From assembly GCA_026003475.1 (NCBI GenBank), contig BPHJ01000001.1:991189-1055188 (forward strand): a stretch of DNA of 64,000 nt. The letters are read 5' to 3'. Position numbers and translations under genes: made by a program. Shown here one piece after another: positions 44,461 through 54,155 of this stretch (its first letter is position 1; each line of letters opens with the position of its first letter). The stretch is from Candidatus Kapaibacterium sp. (lineage in GTDB: Bacteria > Bacteroidota > Ignavibacteria > Kapaibacteriales > NICIL-2). The notes under the pieces are model-generated. The model had not been told where the DNA came from, ran no database searches, and saw only the letters and a list, made by a program, of their open reading frames with translations.

Positions 44461-46815
44461 TTAGCGATTACCAAATTGAATGTGGAAGTTCCAGCCTCCG
44501 CGGGTACCGGTGATGTTATCGGTGTCGAACCCGTACCCATAGTCGAAACCGATCAATCCAATCGGATTGAGCAGGATACGCATCCCAAGGCCTGCCGAAC
44601 GCTTGAGCGTGAATAAATCCGCATCGCGCAATCGCGGCCATGCGTTCCCCGCTTCTGCAAATGCGAGGACATAGATCGGCATTGGGTTGAGTGAAAGCGC
44701 AAATCGCAGTTCTGCCGTTTGGCGAAAGTATGCAAGATTGTTATTACCAGGCACACCAACACTTCGGTCGGAATAGCCACGCAGCGGAATAACGTTGATG
44801 CCGGCTATTCCATTACCTCCCATGGCATAGTATTGAATGAGTGGGACAATGCCGCCAGGACGATTACCGATGCGTCCGACATTGCCGAATTCTGTATTGA
44901 GATACATCACCAGCCGATCGAATCCTTCGATCTGGAGCAAGGGATTGACAAACTCGATCTGCACTTCGTTTTTGAGGAAGTCCGACGAACCGATACCCAA
45001 CGCTCCTAACGAGGCTTGCACTGTCCACCGAAATCGCGAACCACTCGACGGGAAAATCAAATTGTCGTAGCTGATACGGCTGATTGTCTGCAGGATAGAA
45101 ATTTCATCAAAGGTGCGCGTCGGTTCGAGTGTTTGAGTGTACTCAACCTGCCGCTGGTAGGTCAGCGACCAATCGCCGCGGAAAAAGTCGTCCGGGAAGC
45201 GGAAACGTCGTCCGATGTTGATCGTGCCACCGGTGCGGCGCCCCTCGATGTTCCAGAAATAGCGCGTATCGTACACATTGAATCCAACCGACGTTGGGTG
45301 CCCAAACAACCACGGCTCGGCAAAGCTGACGCTAAAGGTCTGGAACCGATTCCCCTGCCCGAAATCCCACTGAAAGCTGAACACCTGACCAGCACCACCG
45401 AATAGAGGGCGGCTCAAGTCGAAGTTATTGAATGCAACCCCAATTGAACCCGTCAGACCGAACTGCCCAGCATATCCGATCGAAGCATTGAGCACATCAG
45501 TCGAACGCTCCTCGACTTGGTAAACAAGGTCCACTTGATTCGATGCTCCTGGCACACGACGCACATCGGGACGAAGTTTTTCCGGATTGAAAAAGTTGAG
45601 CACGCCTAATCCTTTCACGGAACGAATGATGGCAGCACGGTTGAAGTAGTCACCTGGACGCGTGAACAGTTCACGCCGAATGACACGGTCTTGCGTTTTC
45701 GTATTACCGACGATGTCCACACGACGAATGGTGAAGCGTTCTCGTTCGTAGATACGAACAATCAAATCAACGCTATCGGTGGCGCTGCGTAGGACATCGT
45801 AGAGGATCGTAGCTTCCAAGTAGCCGTGATCAAGGTACAGCGAACGAATTTCTGTTTGGTCCTCGTTACCGTTGATATTTTTCTCAATGCGGTCAAGATT
45901 GACCGGACTGCCGATTTCGACGTCCAGCCGACGCATGAGTAATTCTGTTGGAAAAATCGTATTCCCTTCGAAGCGAACCGTGCGGAGGTAGTAACGCTTC
46001 CCTTCTTGGAGAGCGATGGTAATATCAACAGCTTTCGCATCCCGATCAATGGAAAAGGTCGTAGCCACCGTGTCGGCATCAATAAATCCTCGCGAGTGGT
46101 AGTAGCGGAGAATGGCGGGCACATCCGCCTCGTAGAATTTTTTGCGGTCGAACGTTGCCGAGCGCCAAAATTGCCACCACTGTTTCGGCTTGTTTTCCTC
46201 CAGCGCAGAGAGTAATTCCTCTTGGGGGACTGCGCTGGCCCCATCGAAGGTGACACTCCGAACCTTGTATGCATCCCCTTCCGTGATTGTCAAGACCACA
46301 TCAACATAGCCCGGTTGCTTTGCAGGCACGGTGTCTGCCTCAACGTCAGCAAACAACAATCCTTCCTTTTCGTAGAGCTTGAGGACCCGTTGCCGGATCA
46401 GTGCCACCTCGTGGAAGGGCAGCAAATCACCAGTTGCCTTCCCGACGGCTTCCTTGATTTTCTCCAGGCTGATTTCTTTGTTGCCTCGAATCTCGACCGC
46501 GTTGAAGCGCGCAACTTCCCGCACAATGATTTTGAGAAACACACCCAACGATGTGACTTTATCAACGACGATCCGCACGTCGGCAAACTGCCGTCGTTGC
46601 CAAAGGTTGCGGATTGCTTGTTGGAGAATATCCGAGCGGGGATCGAGACGCTCCCCAACGTGGAGCTGGGCTATGGCTAGGATGGTTGCTTCGTCCACAA
46701 AGCGGTTTCCTTCAACTGTCACGCCAGCAATGCGCGGTGCCTCTTGCGCTGTCGCAGTCAAGGGAAGCGCCCCTACCAAGAGGACACAGACGAGTCGGGC
46801 TGCTCTAATCATCAC
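44461..46815 (-). CDS. bamA: Outer-membrane protein assembly factor BamA
   Basis: 784 residues. The signal peptide ends at TATAQ. Five POTRA domains occupy about 27-420, marked by repeated patterns such as IAGVTVEGNRFVDEATIL, FNAVEIRGNKEISLEKI, VRSVTFDGASAVPQEEL, LRTVRFEGNTIFPTELL and IRRVDIVGNTKTQDRVI. The 16-strand Omp85 barrel follows, with the loop 6 VPLRGYSDRSVG motif (the conserved RGY/F) and a terminal aromatic strand, GWNFHIQFGNR. It folds beta-barrels into the outer membrane. Its start overlaps the uppS stop by ATGA, and two chaperone genes follow, a conserved order. Confidence 0.97.
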   Translation of the reverse strand: MMIRAARLVCVLLVGALPLTATAQEAPRIAGVTVEGNRFVDEATILAIAQLHVGERLDPRSDILQQAIRNLWQRRQFADVRIVVDKVTSLGVFLKIIVREVARFNAVEIRGNKEISLEKIKEAVGKATGDLLPFHEVALIRQRVLKLYEKEGLLFADVEADTVPAKQPGYVDVVLTITEGDAYKVRSVTFDGASAVPQEELLSALEENKPKQWWQFWRSATFDRKKFYEADVPAILRYYHSRGFIDADTVATTFSIDRDAKAVDITIALQEGKRYYLRTVRFEGNTIFPTELLMRRLDVEIGSPVNLDRIEKNINGNEDQTEIRSLYLDHGYLEATILYDVLRSATDSVDLIVRIYERERFTIRRVDIVGNTKTQDRVIRRELFTRPGDYFNRAAIIRSVKGLGVLNFFNPEKLRPDVRRVPGASNQVDLVYQVEERSTDVLNASIGYAGQFGLTGSIGVAFNNFDLSRPLFGGAGQVFSFQWDFGQGNRFQTFSVSFAEPWLFGHPTSVGFNVYDTRYFWNIEGRRTGGTINIGRRFRFPDDFFRGDWSLTYQRQVEYTQTLEPTRTFDEISILQTISRISYDNLIFPSSGSRFRWTVQASLGALGIGSSDFLKNEVQIEFVNPLLQIEGFDRLVMYLNTEFGNVGRIGNRPGGIVPLIQYYAMGGNGIAGINVIPLRGYSDRSVGVPGNNNLAYFRQTAELRFALSLNPMPIYVLAFAEAGNAWPRLRDADLFTLKRSAGLGMRILLNPIGLIGFDYGYGFDTDNITGTRGGWNFHIQFGNR

Positions 46816-47672
46816 CGACGCTGGATCAGAGTGTCAAAAAGTTCCTTGAGATAGTCGCGATAGCTGCTCGCTCGCTGGTTGTCATGGAGCTGATCGCTGG
46901 TCATTCCAAAACGACGCTCGCGGCGAGCATAGTCAGCTAATGCGGCATAGTATTCCTTGCGGCGGAAGTCAGGCCAAAGCGTTTCCGTCGAGTACAGTTC
47001 CGTATAGGCGATCTCCCAGAGTAAGAAGTTGCTGATGCGCAACTCCCCGCTGGTGCGGATGAGCAAGTCCGGTTCTGGCAATAAACCAGTGGACAGATAC
47101 GAAGCAAACAACTCTTCACTGATGTCTTCGGGGGAGAGTTTTCCGCGTCGCACATCGAGAGCAATGAGCTGGAGCGCACGAAGGATATCCCACCGCCCAC
47201 TGTAACTGAGTGCAAGAGTCAGCACAAGCCCAGTATTGTTGGCTGTCTGTTCGATCGCGCGTTTGAGAACCCGCTGCACCCGCTTGGGAAGAGCCATCAC
47301 CTTGCCAATCGCATTAATGCGAACATTATTGCGATCAAGCTCATCGACTTCGGCTTTGAGATAGTACTCCAGCAATCGCATCAATGCATTGACTTCTGCC
47401 TCCGGACGACGCCAATTTTCGGTACTGAATGCATAGAGGGTCAAATACCCAATCCCCAGCTCTGCCGATGCTTTGACGATGTCACGGACTGATTCGATTC
47501 CCTCTCGATGCCCAGCCACACGAGGTAGATTCCGTGCGTGTGCCCAACGCCCATTGCCATCCATGATAATGGCAACATGGCGTGGCAGCCGATTGAGCTG
47601 GCGGAGCACCTGCTGACACTCGATGTCTTCCGGCGTCCGTTCACGGAGCCACTGGCTTGGTGTATCGTTCAT
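46812..47672 (-). CDS. uppS: Undecaprenyl (isoprenyl) diphosphate synthase
   Basis: 286 residues from ATG 47672; an upstream extension in frame is not homologous. It makes the C55 lipid carrier for peptidoglycan and O-antigen from FPP and IPP. HVAIIMDGNGRWAHARNL carries the catalytic Asp, followed by HREGIESVRDIV, YAFSTENWRRP, LALSYSGRWDILRA and PDLLIRTSGELRISNFLLW with the substrate-binding Args. It is the first gene of a nine-gene operon through bamA and lpx genes to ychF. A near -7 box with one mismatch (TATTTTCG, 47718-47711) lies 39 bases upstream. Confidence 0.96.
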   Translation of the reverse strand: MNDTPSQWLRERTPEDIECQQVLRQLNRLPRHVAIIMDGNGRWAHARNLPRVAGHREGIESVRDIVKASAELGIGYLTLYAFSTENWRRPEAEVNALMRLLEYYLKAEVDELDRNNVRINAIGKVMALPKRVQRVLKRAIEQTANNTGLVLTLALSYSGRWDILRALQLIALDVRRGKLSPEDISEELFASYLSTGLLPEPDLLIRTSGELRISNFLLWEIAYTELYSTETLWPDFRRKEYYAALADYARRERRFGMTSDQLHDNQRASSYRDYLKELFDTLIQRR

Positions 47673-47774
47673 CGGGTCGGTGAGACAGTCAGGAAAGATA
47701 ACAAGGCTTGCGAAAATAGCGCATCTTCGGCCAGAGCAGAGAACGACAAGCCCGCACGTTTCGCGTGCTGACTG

Positions 47775-47782
47775 TATATTTG
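47775..47782 (+). promoter_or_regulatory. Candidate -7 box for the HU-type gene
   Basis: TATATTTG followed by C, an exact TAnnTTTG match, 86 bases before the ATG, within the 196-base divergent region between uppS and the HU gene. No TTTG at the -33 distance. The rest of that region shows only a short GTTGC/GCAAC palindrome near 47806. Confidence 0.45.
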
Positions 47783-47868
47783 CGCGACTGGAGCAAAAGT
47801 TGCGCTGCAACGCAAGCGGATGCTCCAGGTTTGGATGGAGGAATAACCACAACTGCAGAGGTTCTTTG

Positions 47869-48183
47869 ATGGCAAACAACGTCACCAAGGCCGAGTTGGT
47901 TGACTATTGCGCTGGTAAAACCGGCTTAACAAAGCTCGAGGTCAAGGCGGTCGTCGAGTGTTTACTCGAGGGCATCAAGAACGCCATGATCCAAGGCCGC
48001 CGGATCGAGATTCGTGGATTTGGCATCTTCACCGTCAAGGCGCGCCGTGCACGCATGGCGCGGAATCCGCGAACCGGAGCACAAGTTCCTCTCGGCGAGC
48101 GCTACATTCCCAATTTCCGACCGTCGGATGAATTCATTGCAGAAGTTGATCGAAGCATCAAAGCACGTGTGGCTGCAGAATAA
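47869..48183 (+). CDS. HU/IHF-family DNA-binding protein
   Basis: 104 residues from ATG 47869, with an AGAGG ribosome-binding site about 9 bases upstream. MANNVTKAELVDYCAGKTGLTK is the helical dimerisation part. IEIRGFGIFTVKARRARMARNPRTGAQVPLGE spans the beta-arm, with the RNPRTG tip whose Pro intercalates DNA. FRPSDEFIAEVD is the C-terminal helix. It is a nucleoid-shaping protein that bends DNA. The sequence does not let me choose between HU and IHF-like. It is the first gene of a plus-strand group ending at ispG. Confidence 0.95.
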   Translation: MANNVTKAELVDYCAGKTGLTKLEVKAVVECLLEGIKNAMIQGRRIEIRGFGIFTVKARRARMARNPRTGAQVPLGERYIPNFRPSDEFIAEVDRSIKARVAAE

Positions 48184-48233
48184 GGCAGCATTGGAGGCTC
48201 TGACCACAGATATGTTCTCCTGCACCGTTACTG

Positions 48234-48857
48234 GTGAAGGCACGCGTGCGTAGTGCTCTCTTGCTTGTAGCCATCGCCATCATCGTTGCCGGAGGCAGCT
48301 TTGGGATTCGGCGTGCAATACTTGCCGAGCAGGAGCAGCGCGGGCGTCGCGAACATGGCGAGAAAATCGCCCAGCAAATTGAGCAGATTCGGCAAAGCCA
48401 AGCATTCCAGGAACAACGCCGGCAGCAGAGTGCACAGCTTGCGCTGCTAGTAGATTCCCTTGCTCGCAATCCCCAAGACACATCGCTGCTACTTCCCATC
48501 GGAACACTCATGCTCCAGACCGGTGATACACTCGGTGCGATTGCAACCTATCGGCGGTACGTTGACTCGGTCAATGCAACCAATGTCGTCGCACTCACCG
48601 ATTACGCGTTTTTACTCTACCTAAGCGGCAATCGACAGCAAGGGCGCGCTCTGACAGCACGTGCCCTCCGCCTTGCACCACGCTACCAAATTGCGCTCTA
48701 CAACATGGCGGTCATGGAATACGACCAAAACAACATCGGCAGCGCAATTTCGTGGATGGAGCGTTGCCGCTCAGTTGATTCAGTCTCGCCGTTGGGTCAG
48801 TTGGCACAACGTGCGCTCGAAGAACTTCGAAAAATGCAGCGGACATCTCCGCACTAA
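48234..48857 (+). CDS. Membrane-anchored TPR protein
   Basis: 207 residues from a GTG start. An N-terminal helix (SALLLVAIAIIVAGGSFGI) is followed by basic residues and a Gln/Glu/Arg-rich coiled-coil segment (about 30-65). Three tetratricopeptide-type repeats come next: PIGTLMLQTGDTLGAIATYRR, ALTDYAFLLYLSGNRQQGRA and ALYNMAVMEYDQNNIGSAIS. The soluble part is probably periplasmic. TPR units bind protein partners; none can be named. The gene is 50 bases downstream of the HU gene, and its start may be served by the same transcript. Confidence 0.8.
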   Translation: MKARVRSALLLVAIAIIVAGGSFGIRRAILAEQEQRGRREHGEKIAQQIEQIRQSQAFQEQRRQQSAQLALLVDSLARNPQDTSLLLPIGTLMLQTGDTLGAIATYRRYVDSVNATNVVALTDYAFLLYLSGNRQQGRALTARALRLAPRYQIALYNMAVMEYDQNNIGSAISWMERCRSVDSVSPLGQLAQRALEELRKMQRTSPH

Positions 48858-48900
48858 GCGACATTTGTTCATTTGTTTCACCCATTTTCAGGTTCTGCCT

Positions 48901-48996
48901 ATGCCTTGCGGTCGTAAGCGAAAGCGCCACAAAATGGCAACGCACAAGCGGAAAAAACGCTTGCGGAAGAATCGCCATAAGAAGAAAAAACGCTAA
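48901..48996 (+). CDS. 31-residue basic protein, AURKAIP1/COX24 (mS38/bS22-like) type, probable ribosomal protein
   Basis: A complete small gene of 31 codons that automatic annotation often misses. The product is almost half Lys and Arg, with the pattern GRKRKRHKMATHKRKKR and then LRKNRHKKKK. Short proteins of this form are conserved in the Bacteroidota group under the AURKAIP1/COX24 domain name. The same domain is the mitochondrial small-subunit protein mS38 and the mycobacterial ribosomal protein bS22. From this family I infer binding to 16S rRNA on the small subunit. It lies 43 bases after the TPR gene. A longer frame read through from upstream exists but has no related sequence. Confidence 0.82.
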   Translation: MPCGRKRKRHKMATHKRKKRLRKNRHKKKKR

Positions 48997-50064
<1,068 letters not shown>

Positions 50065-50080
50065 TCTGGGAGACAGCGCA

Positions 50081-51271
50081 ATGATTCGCACGCTTGCTCA
50101 ATTGGAGGTCGAACACCGTCGTGTGCTCGTCCGCGTTGATTTCAATGTGCCCCTCACACCCGAACAGAAAGTGCGTGATGACACCCGCATCCGCGCAGCA
50201 CTTCCAACAATCCAAGCGATATCCGATCGGGGTGGCATACCAATTCTACTCTCCCACCTGGGGCGTCCCAAGGGCGCTCGATCGCCAGCATTCTCGCTTC
50301 GTCCCGTTGCTGAGCACCTGGAGTCCTTGGTTGGAAAATCCGTCCACTTTGGGCAAGACTGCATCGGTGACCCTGCACGCGCTGCAATCGAACAAGCACG
50401 CCCTGGTGATATAGTCCTGCTCGAAAATCTTCGCTTCCACCCGGAAGAAGAAGCCAACGACCCAACCTTTGCTGCTATGCTGGCAGCACTTGGCGATGCC
50501 TACGTCAACGATGCGTTCGGCGCAGCACACCGTGCCCACGCGAGCATTAGCGCGATCACCGAGCATTTTGTTGGCCGCCGCGCCGTTGGGCTTCTCATGG
50601 AACGAGAGCTTGCCTATTTATCGAAAGTCTTCCATGATCCGCCACGACCGTTCGTTGCTATTGTCGGTGGCGCGAAGGTTTCCGATAAAATTCGCGTCTT
50701 GGAAAGCCTCCTCGAACGTGCCGATGCTGTGCTCATTGGCGGTGGCATGGCCAACACGTTTTTGGCTGCGCAAGGTCATGGTATCGGCGACTCAATCTTC
50801 GACGAACGCTACCTTAGCCATGCAAAGTCGCTCTATCAGCGCTATCCTACCAAGCTCATACTCCCGACCGATGCTGTTCTTGCCGATGAGCTGAGCGATA
50901 CAGCACCAGTTACGGTTCTCGACCTTCAACAAATTCCCACTGAAACCGAACTGCGTATTCTCGACATCGGTCCCGACACCATTGCAACGTTTCAAGACGC
51001 GATCAGCACCGCAGCGCTGGTTCTCTGGAATGGTCCGATGGGAGCGTTTGAGTTCAAACAATTTCGCAAGGGAACCATTGCCATCGCAACCGCTGTTGCT
51101 CAGGCAACCGATCGCGGCGCAACAACGATCGTCGGAGGCGGTGATTCGATTGCTGCAATCGCGATGGCAGGTGTAAGCGATCGCATCACGCACGTATCTA
51201 CTGGCGGTGGTGCCACCCTGGAATACCTTGAAGGTAAACCACTACCTGGTATTGTTGCTCTCGAAGAGTAG
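50081..51271 (+). CDS. pgk: Phosphoglycerate kinase
   Basis: 396 residues from ATG 50081, with GGGAGA about 9 bases upstream as ribosome-binding site. RVLVRVDFNVPL near residue 15 is the substrate-binding signature, followed by LLSHLGRPKG and ENLRFHPEEE. FVAIVGGAKVSDKIRVLESLL opens the nucleotide domain. LVLWNGPMGAFE and TTIVGGGDSIAAI are the ATP-binding loops, and HVSTGGGATLEYLEGKPLPG ends the protein. It makes ATP from 1,3-bisphosphoglycerate, the step after gap. Confidence 0.97.
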   Translation: MIRTLAQLEVEHRRVLVRVDFNVPLTPEQKVRDDTRIRAALPTIQAISDRGGIPILLSHLGRPKGARSPAFSLRPVAEHLESLVGKSVHFGQDCIGDPARAAIEQARPGDIVLLENLRFHPEEEANDPTFAAMLAALGDAYVNDAFGAAHRAHASISAITEHFVGRRAVGLLMERELAYLSKVFHDPPRPFVAIVGGAKVSDKIRVLESLLERADAVLIGGGMANTFLAAQGHGIGDSIFDERYLSHAKSLYQRYPTKLILPTDAVLADELSDTAPVTVLDLQQIPTETELRILDIGPDTIATFQDAISTAALVLWNGPMGAFEFKQFRKGTIAIATAVAQATDRGATTIVGGGDSIAAIAMAGVSDRITHVSTGGGATLEYLEGKPLPGIVALEE

Positions 51272-51331
51272 CAATTGTTGCACCGTGCATCCGTCTTCGA
51301 TTGCAGCACAGTCCATCTCCGTTCCACTCTC

Positions 51332-52243
51332 ATGAGAAAGACAAATTTTGGTCTCGGCGCGTTCGTTCCCCCAACAATAAAGGTGTTGGTGGGGATCAAC
51401 GTCGTGGTCTTCGCAATGGACTGGCTAGTTCTTGGGATGCTGACCTATCGCGGCGTTCGACTCGATCAGTGGCTCGTCCAACTCTTCGGCTTGATGCCAA
51501 TCGGTTCAGAGTACTTTTTTCCCTATTGGCAGCTTGTCACATACCAATTCCTCCACGGCGGATTCTGGCATCTGTTCTTCAACATGTTCGCCCTCTGGAT
51601 GTTTGGCTCCGAGCTTGACTACCTGTGGGGTTCACGACGATTCTTGACATACTACCTGCTCAGTGGTATTGGTGGCGGCATTCTCAATTTGCTTGTCAGC
51701 GATGCACCCACCGTCGGTGCTTCTGGTGCGATTATGGGAGTCTTGGTTGCATATGGGATGACCTTCCCCGATCGTCCTGTTCTGATGTTCCCGCTTTTTA
51801 TCCCAATCCCTGCGAAGTATTTTGTCATTCTCTATGCGGCACTCGACCTTTTCTCGGGGTTGACAGCAACTGACTCTGGCGTCGCTCATTTTGCCCATCT
51901 TGGTGGTGCCATCACAGGTTTTCTGTTGCTTCGTTTCGGTGATCGTATTGGCGTCTTCTCCATCGCAGAGCGGCTCGGCAGTCCGCGCTCAGCACGCCAG
52001 CACCGTTCTCCTCCACCGCCTGAACCAATCGAGGCAGAATTCATCGAAATTCCAGCCCGATCGGCACCCGGTGCAAAACCGATGTTCCACGGTGCCTCGT
52101 TTTTCTACAAGGGCGAATACATAAGCGAAGAGACGGTTGACCGCATACTGGAGAAAATTGCCGCTGAAGGTTTCGATTCACTCAGCGATCGCGAAAAGGA
52201 CATTCTCTACGAAGTCAGTCGTCGCATGCAACAATCCTCCTGA
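51332..52243 (+). CDS. Rhomboid-family intramembrane serine protease
   Basis: 303 residues from ATG 51332. Six transmembrane helices. HLFFNMFALWMFGSELD gives the H80-x3-N84 oxyanion element, GASGAIMG carries the nucleophile S131, and AHFAHLGGAITG the catalytic H189. After the membrane core there is a cytoplasmic tail of about 100 residues: a Pro-rich linker, then a small helical segment (EETVDRILEKIAAEGFDSL and REKDILYEVSRRM) that resembles the C-terminal domain seen in other FCB rhomboids. The substrate is unknown. It sits between pgk (60-base gap) and ispG (7-base gap). Confidence 0.93.
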   Translation: MRKTNFGLGAFVPPTIKVLVGINVVVFAMDWLVLGMLTYRGVRLDQWLVQLFGLMPIGSEYFFPYWQLVTYQFLHGGFWHLFFNMFALWMFGSELDYLWGSRRFLTYYLLSGIGGGILNLLVSDAPTVGASGAIMGVLVAYGMTFPDRPVLMFPLFIPIPAKYFVILYAALDLFSGLTATDSGVAHFAHLGGAITGFLLLRFGDRIGVFSIAERLGSPRSARQHRSPPPPEPIEAEFIEIPARSAPGAKPMFHGASFFYKGEYISEETVDRILEKIAAEGFDSLSDREKDILYEVSRRMQQSS

Positions 52244-52250
52244 GCAGACT

Positions 52251-53393
52251 ATGGATTTACCCGTCCTGTCGAGCAATACCGCGGCAGAACCAATTGCTAC
52301 GTTTCCATTTCGCCGGCGTCGCGCCAAGCAAGTTCTCGTCGGAGCGGTGCCAATCGGTGGCAATGCGCCGATCGCTGTTCAGTCAATGACGAAAACAAAA
52401 ACCGCCGACGTCGAAGCAACACTGGCGCAGATCCAACGCTGCGCTGATGCTGGTGCGGACATCATGCGAGTTACCGTCAATGATTGGGAGGCTGCAGAAG
52501 CGATTTCTGAGATTGTGCGGCGATCGCCGGTGCCGATCGTTGCCGATATTCACTTCAACCACGTGTTTGCGCTGAAAGCCATCGAGGCAGGCGTTGCCAA
52601 GGTCCGCATCAATCCAGGAAACATCGGTTCACGCGATCGGATCAAGCAAGTACTCCAGGCTGCTAAAGAACGAGGCATTCCCATCCGAATCGGGGTCAAT
52701 AGCGGCTCACTCGAAAAGGACATCCTCGAAAAGCATGGCTACCCCACCGCCGAAGCACTCTTCGAAAGCGCCATGCGACACGTCGAAATCGCACAAGAAT
52801 TTGGATTCGACGACATCATCATCTCGGTCAAATCCACCGACGTCCGCTTGATGATCGAAGCCTATCGCATGATTGCCGAGCGGACAGAATTTCCCCTCCA
52901 TCTCGGTGTCACAGAAGCAGGTACAACGAAGGTCGGCACGATCAAATCATCAGTGGGCATCGGCACGTTGCTTGCCGAGGGAATTGGCGATACCATCCGC
53001 GTATCGTTGACCGATCACCCCGAAGAAGAAGTCACAGTCGGAAAAGAAATTTTGCGGTCGCTGGGTCTTGCGCAACGCAGCGTCGAAATCATTGCTTGCC
53101 CGACCTGTGGACGGATCGAGGTTGATTTGTTTTCGATCGTCCGACAGCTTGAAGAGCGCGTCAAGGGAATCCGGAAGCCCGTCAAAGTTGCTCTCCTCGG
53201 GTGCGTCGTCAATGGTCCGGGCGAAGCAAGCGAAGCCGACATCGGCATTGCTGCTGGTCGTGGCGTTGGTATCCTCTACCGCAAGGGCGAAGTTGTACGC
53301 CGCGTCAAGGAACACGAGATTGTCGAGGCAGTTGTGGAAGAAATTTTGAATTTTGTTCCGGACGAAAACAATAATCCCCAAACTCATTCGTGA
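52251..53393 (+). CDS. ispG: 4-hydroxy-3-methylbut-2-en-1-yl diphosphate synthase
   Basis: 380 residues from ATG 52251. Penultimate step of the MEP isoprenoid pathway, using a [4Fe-4S] cluster. A TIM barrel starts at APIAVQSMTKTKTADVEAT and includes VADIHFNHVFALKA, KVRINPGNIG and HLGVTEAGTTKVG. The cluster-binding C-terminal domain has CPTCGR (two Cys) and GCVVNGPGEASEADIG. It is the compact bacterial form; many Bacteroidota instead carry a longer version with an inserted domain. It needs Fe-S clusters such as those built by the suf operon in this window. A clear terminator follows. Confidence 0.96.
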   Translation: MDLPVLSSNTAAEPIATFPFRRRRAKQVLVGAVPIGGNAPIAVQSMTKTKTADVEATLAQIQRCADAGADIMRVTVNDWEAAEAISEIVRRSPVPIVADIHFNHVFALKAIEAGVAKVRINPGNIGSRDRIKQVLQAAKERGIPIRIGVNSGSLEKDILEKHGYPTAEALFESAMRHVEIAQEFGFDDIIISVKSTDVRLMIEAYRMIAERTEFPLHLGVTEAGTTKVGTIKSSVGIGTLLAEGIGDTIRVSLTDHPEEEVTVGKEILRSLGLAQRSVEIIACPTCGRIEVDLFSIVRQLEERVKGIRKPVKVALLGCVVNGPGEASEADIGIAAGRGVGILYRKGEVVRRVKEHEIVEAVVEEILNFVPDENNNPQTHS

Positions 53394-53446
53394 ATAGCCC
53401 CAGAGCCGAGCGGTATTCTCTCCCCTGAATGCCGCGCCAGAGGTTC

Positions 53447-53491
53447 GAGCCTGACACTTCCCCAAAAGTAGTGTCGGGCTCTTTTGTTTTT
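53447..53491 (+). terminator. Rho-independent terminator after ispG
   Basis: A 12-base stem (53447-53458 with 53470-53481, one G-U pair) with an 11-base loop is followed on the plus strand by TTTTGTTTTT. The T-run overlaps the stop codon of the convergent rpe gene. There is no T-run on the minus side, so it serves ispG. Confidence 0.9.
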
Positions 53492-54155
53492 ATCGCTGAG
53501 CTGCTTGGCGGAGCGCGCGAATACTTTCGGCAATCGAGGAGCCCCCAAAGACCCCAGCACCGCTGACTAGAATACTGGCGCCCGCCCGGACAACATCTGC
53601 AACAGTCGCAGCAGTAATCCCACCATCAACTTCAATGGGAATCTCCAGCCCACTACGCTCAAGCCAGTTGCGGAGACGTTCGATCCGCTGGAGCACTGAG
53701 GGGATAAATTGTTGCCCACCGAAACCCGGATTGACGCTCATGAGCAACACAAAGTCTGCCCACGGCGCAGCCTCGAAGGCGTATTCCAATGGTGTGAGCG
53801 GGTTGAGGACAATGCCTGCTTTTGCTCCCAATGCCCGTATCTGCTCCAGCGTACGATGAAGGTGCACGCACGTTTCTGCATGCACCGAAATCCAGTCGGC
53901 ACCAGCTTCACGAAACGTCTGAAGGTATCGCTCTGGTTCGATGATCATCAAGTGGCAATCGAGCGGCAGCGACGTCACCTTTCGCACAGCAGCAATAATA
54001 GCGGGTCCGAAGGTAATGTTTGGCACAAATCGGCCGTCCATGATGTCGAGGTGGAGCAAGTCAGCGTCGGCTTCCTGGCAAGCAACCACCTGCTGGCCGA
54101 GTTTGGTAAAATCTGCAGACAGCAGCGATGGAGCAATCAATATTTGATCACGCAT
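53490..54155 (-). CDS. rpe: Ribulose-phosphate 3-epimerase
   Basis: 221 residues from ATG 54155. A TIM barrel of the pentose phosphate pathway, interconverting ribulose-5-phosphate and xylulose-5-phosphate with a bound metal. APSLLSADFTKLGQQV is the first signature, with the catalytic Asp in LHLDIMDGRFVPNITFGP. DCHLMIIEPERY holds another ligand His, and MSVNPGFGGQQFIP and EVDGGITAATV are the phosphate-binding loops. The start overlaps folP by 8 bases. The frame continues upstream into folP, but that part has no homology. Confidence 0.96.
   Translation of the reverse strand: MRDQILIAPSLLSADFTKLGQQVVACQEADADLLHLDIMDGRFVPNITFGPAIIAAVRKVTSLPLDCHLMIIEPERYLQTFREAGADWISVHAETCVHLHRTLEQIRALGAKAGIVLNPLTPLEYAFEAAPWADFVLLMSVNPGFGGQQFIPSVLQRIERLRNWLERSGLEIPIEVDGGITAATVADVVRAGASILVSGAGVFGGSSIAESIRALRQAAQR

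Noticed and set aside
47800-47815. Short GTTGC/GCAAC palindrome upstream of the HU gene as an operator
   Set aside because: Too short and found once; there is no second copy or known regulator to support it.
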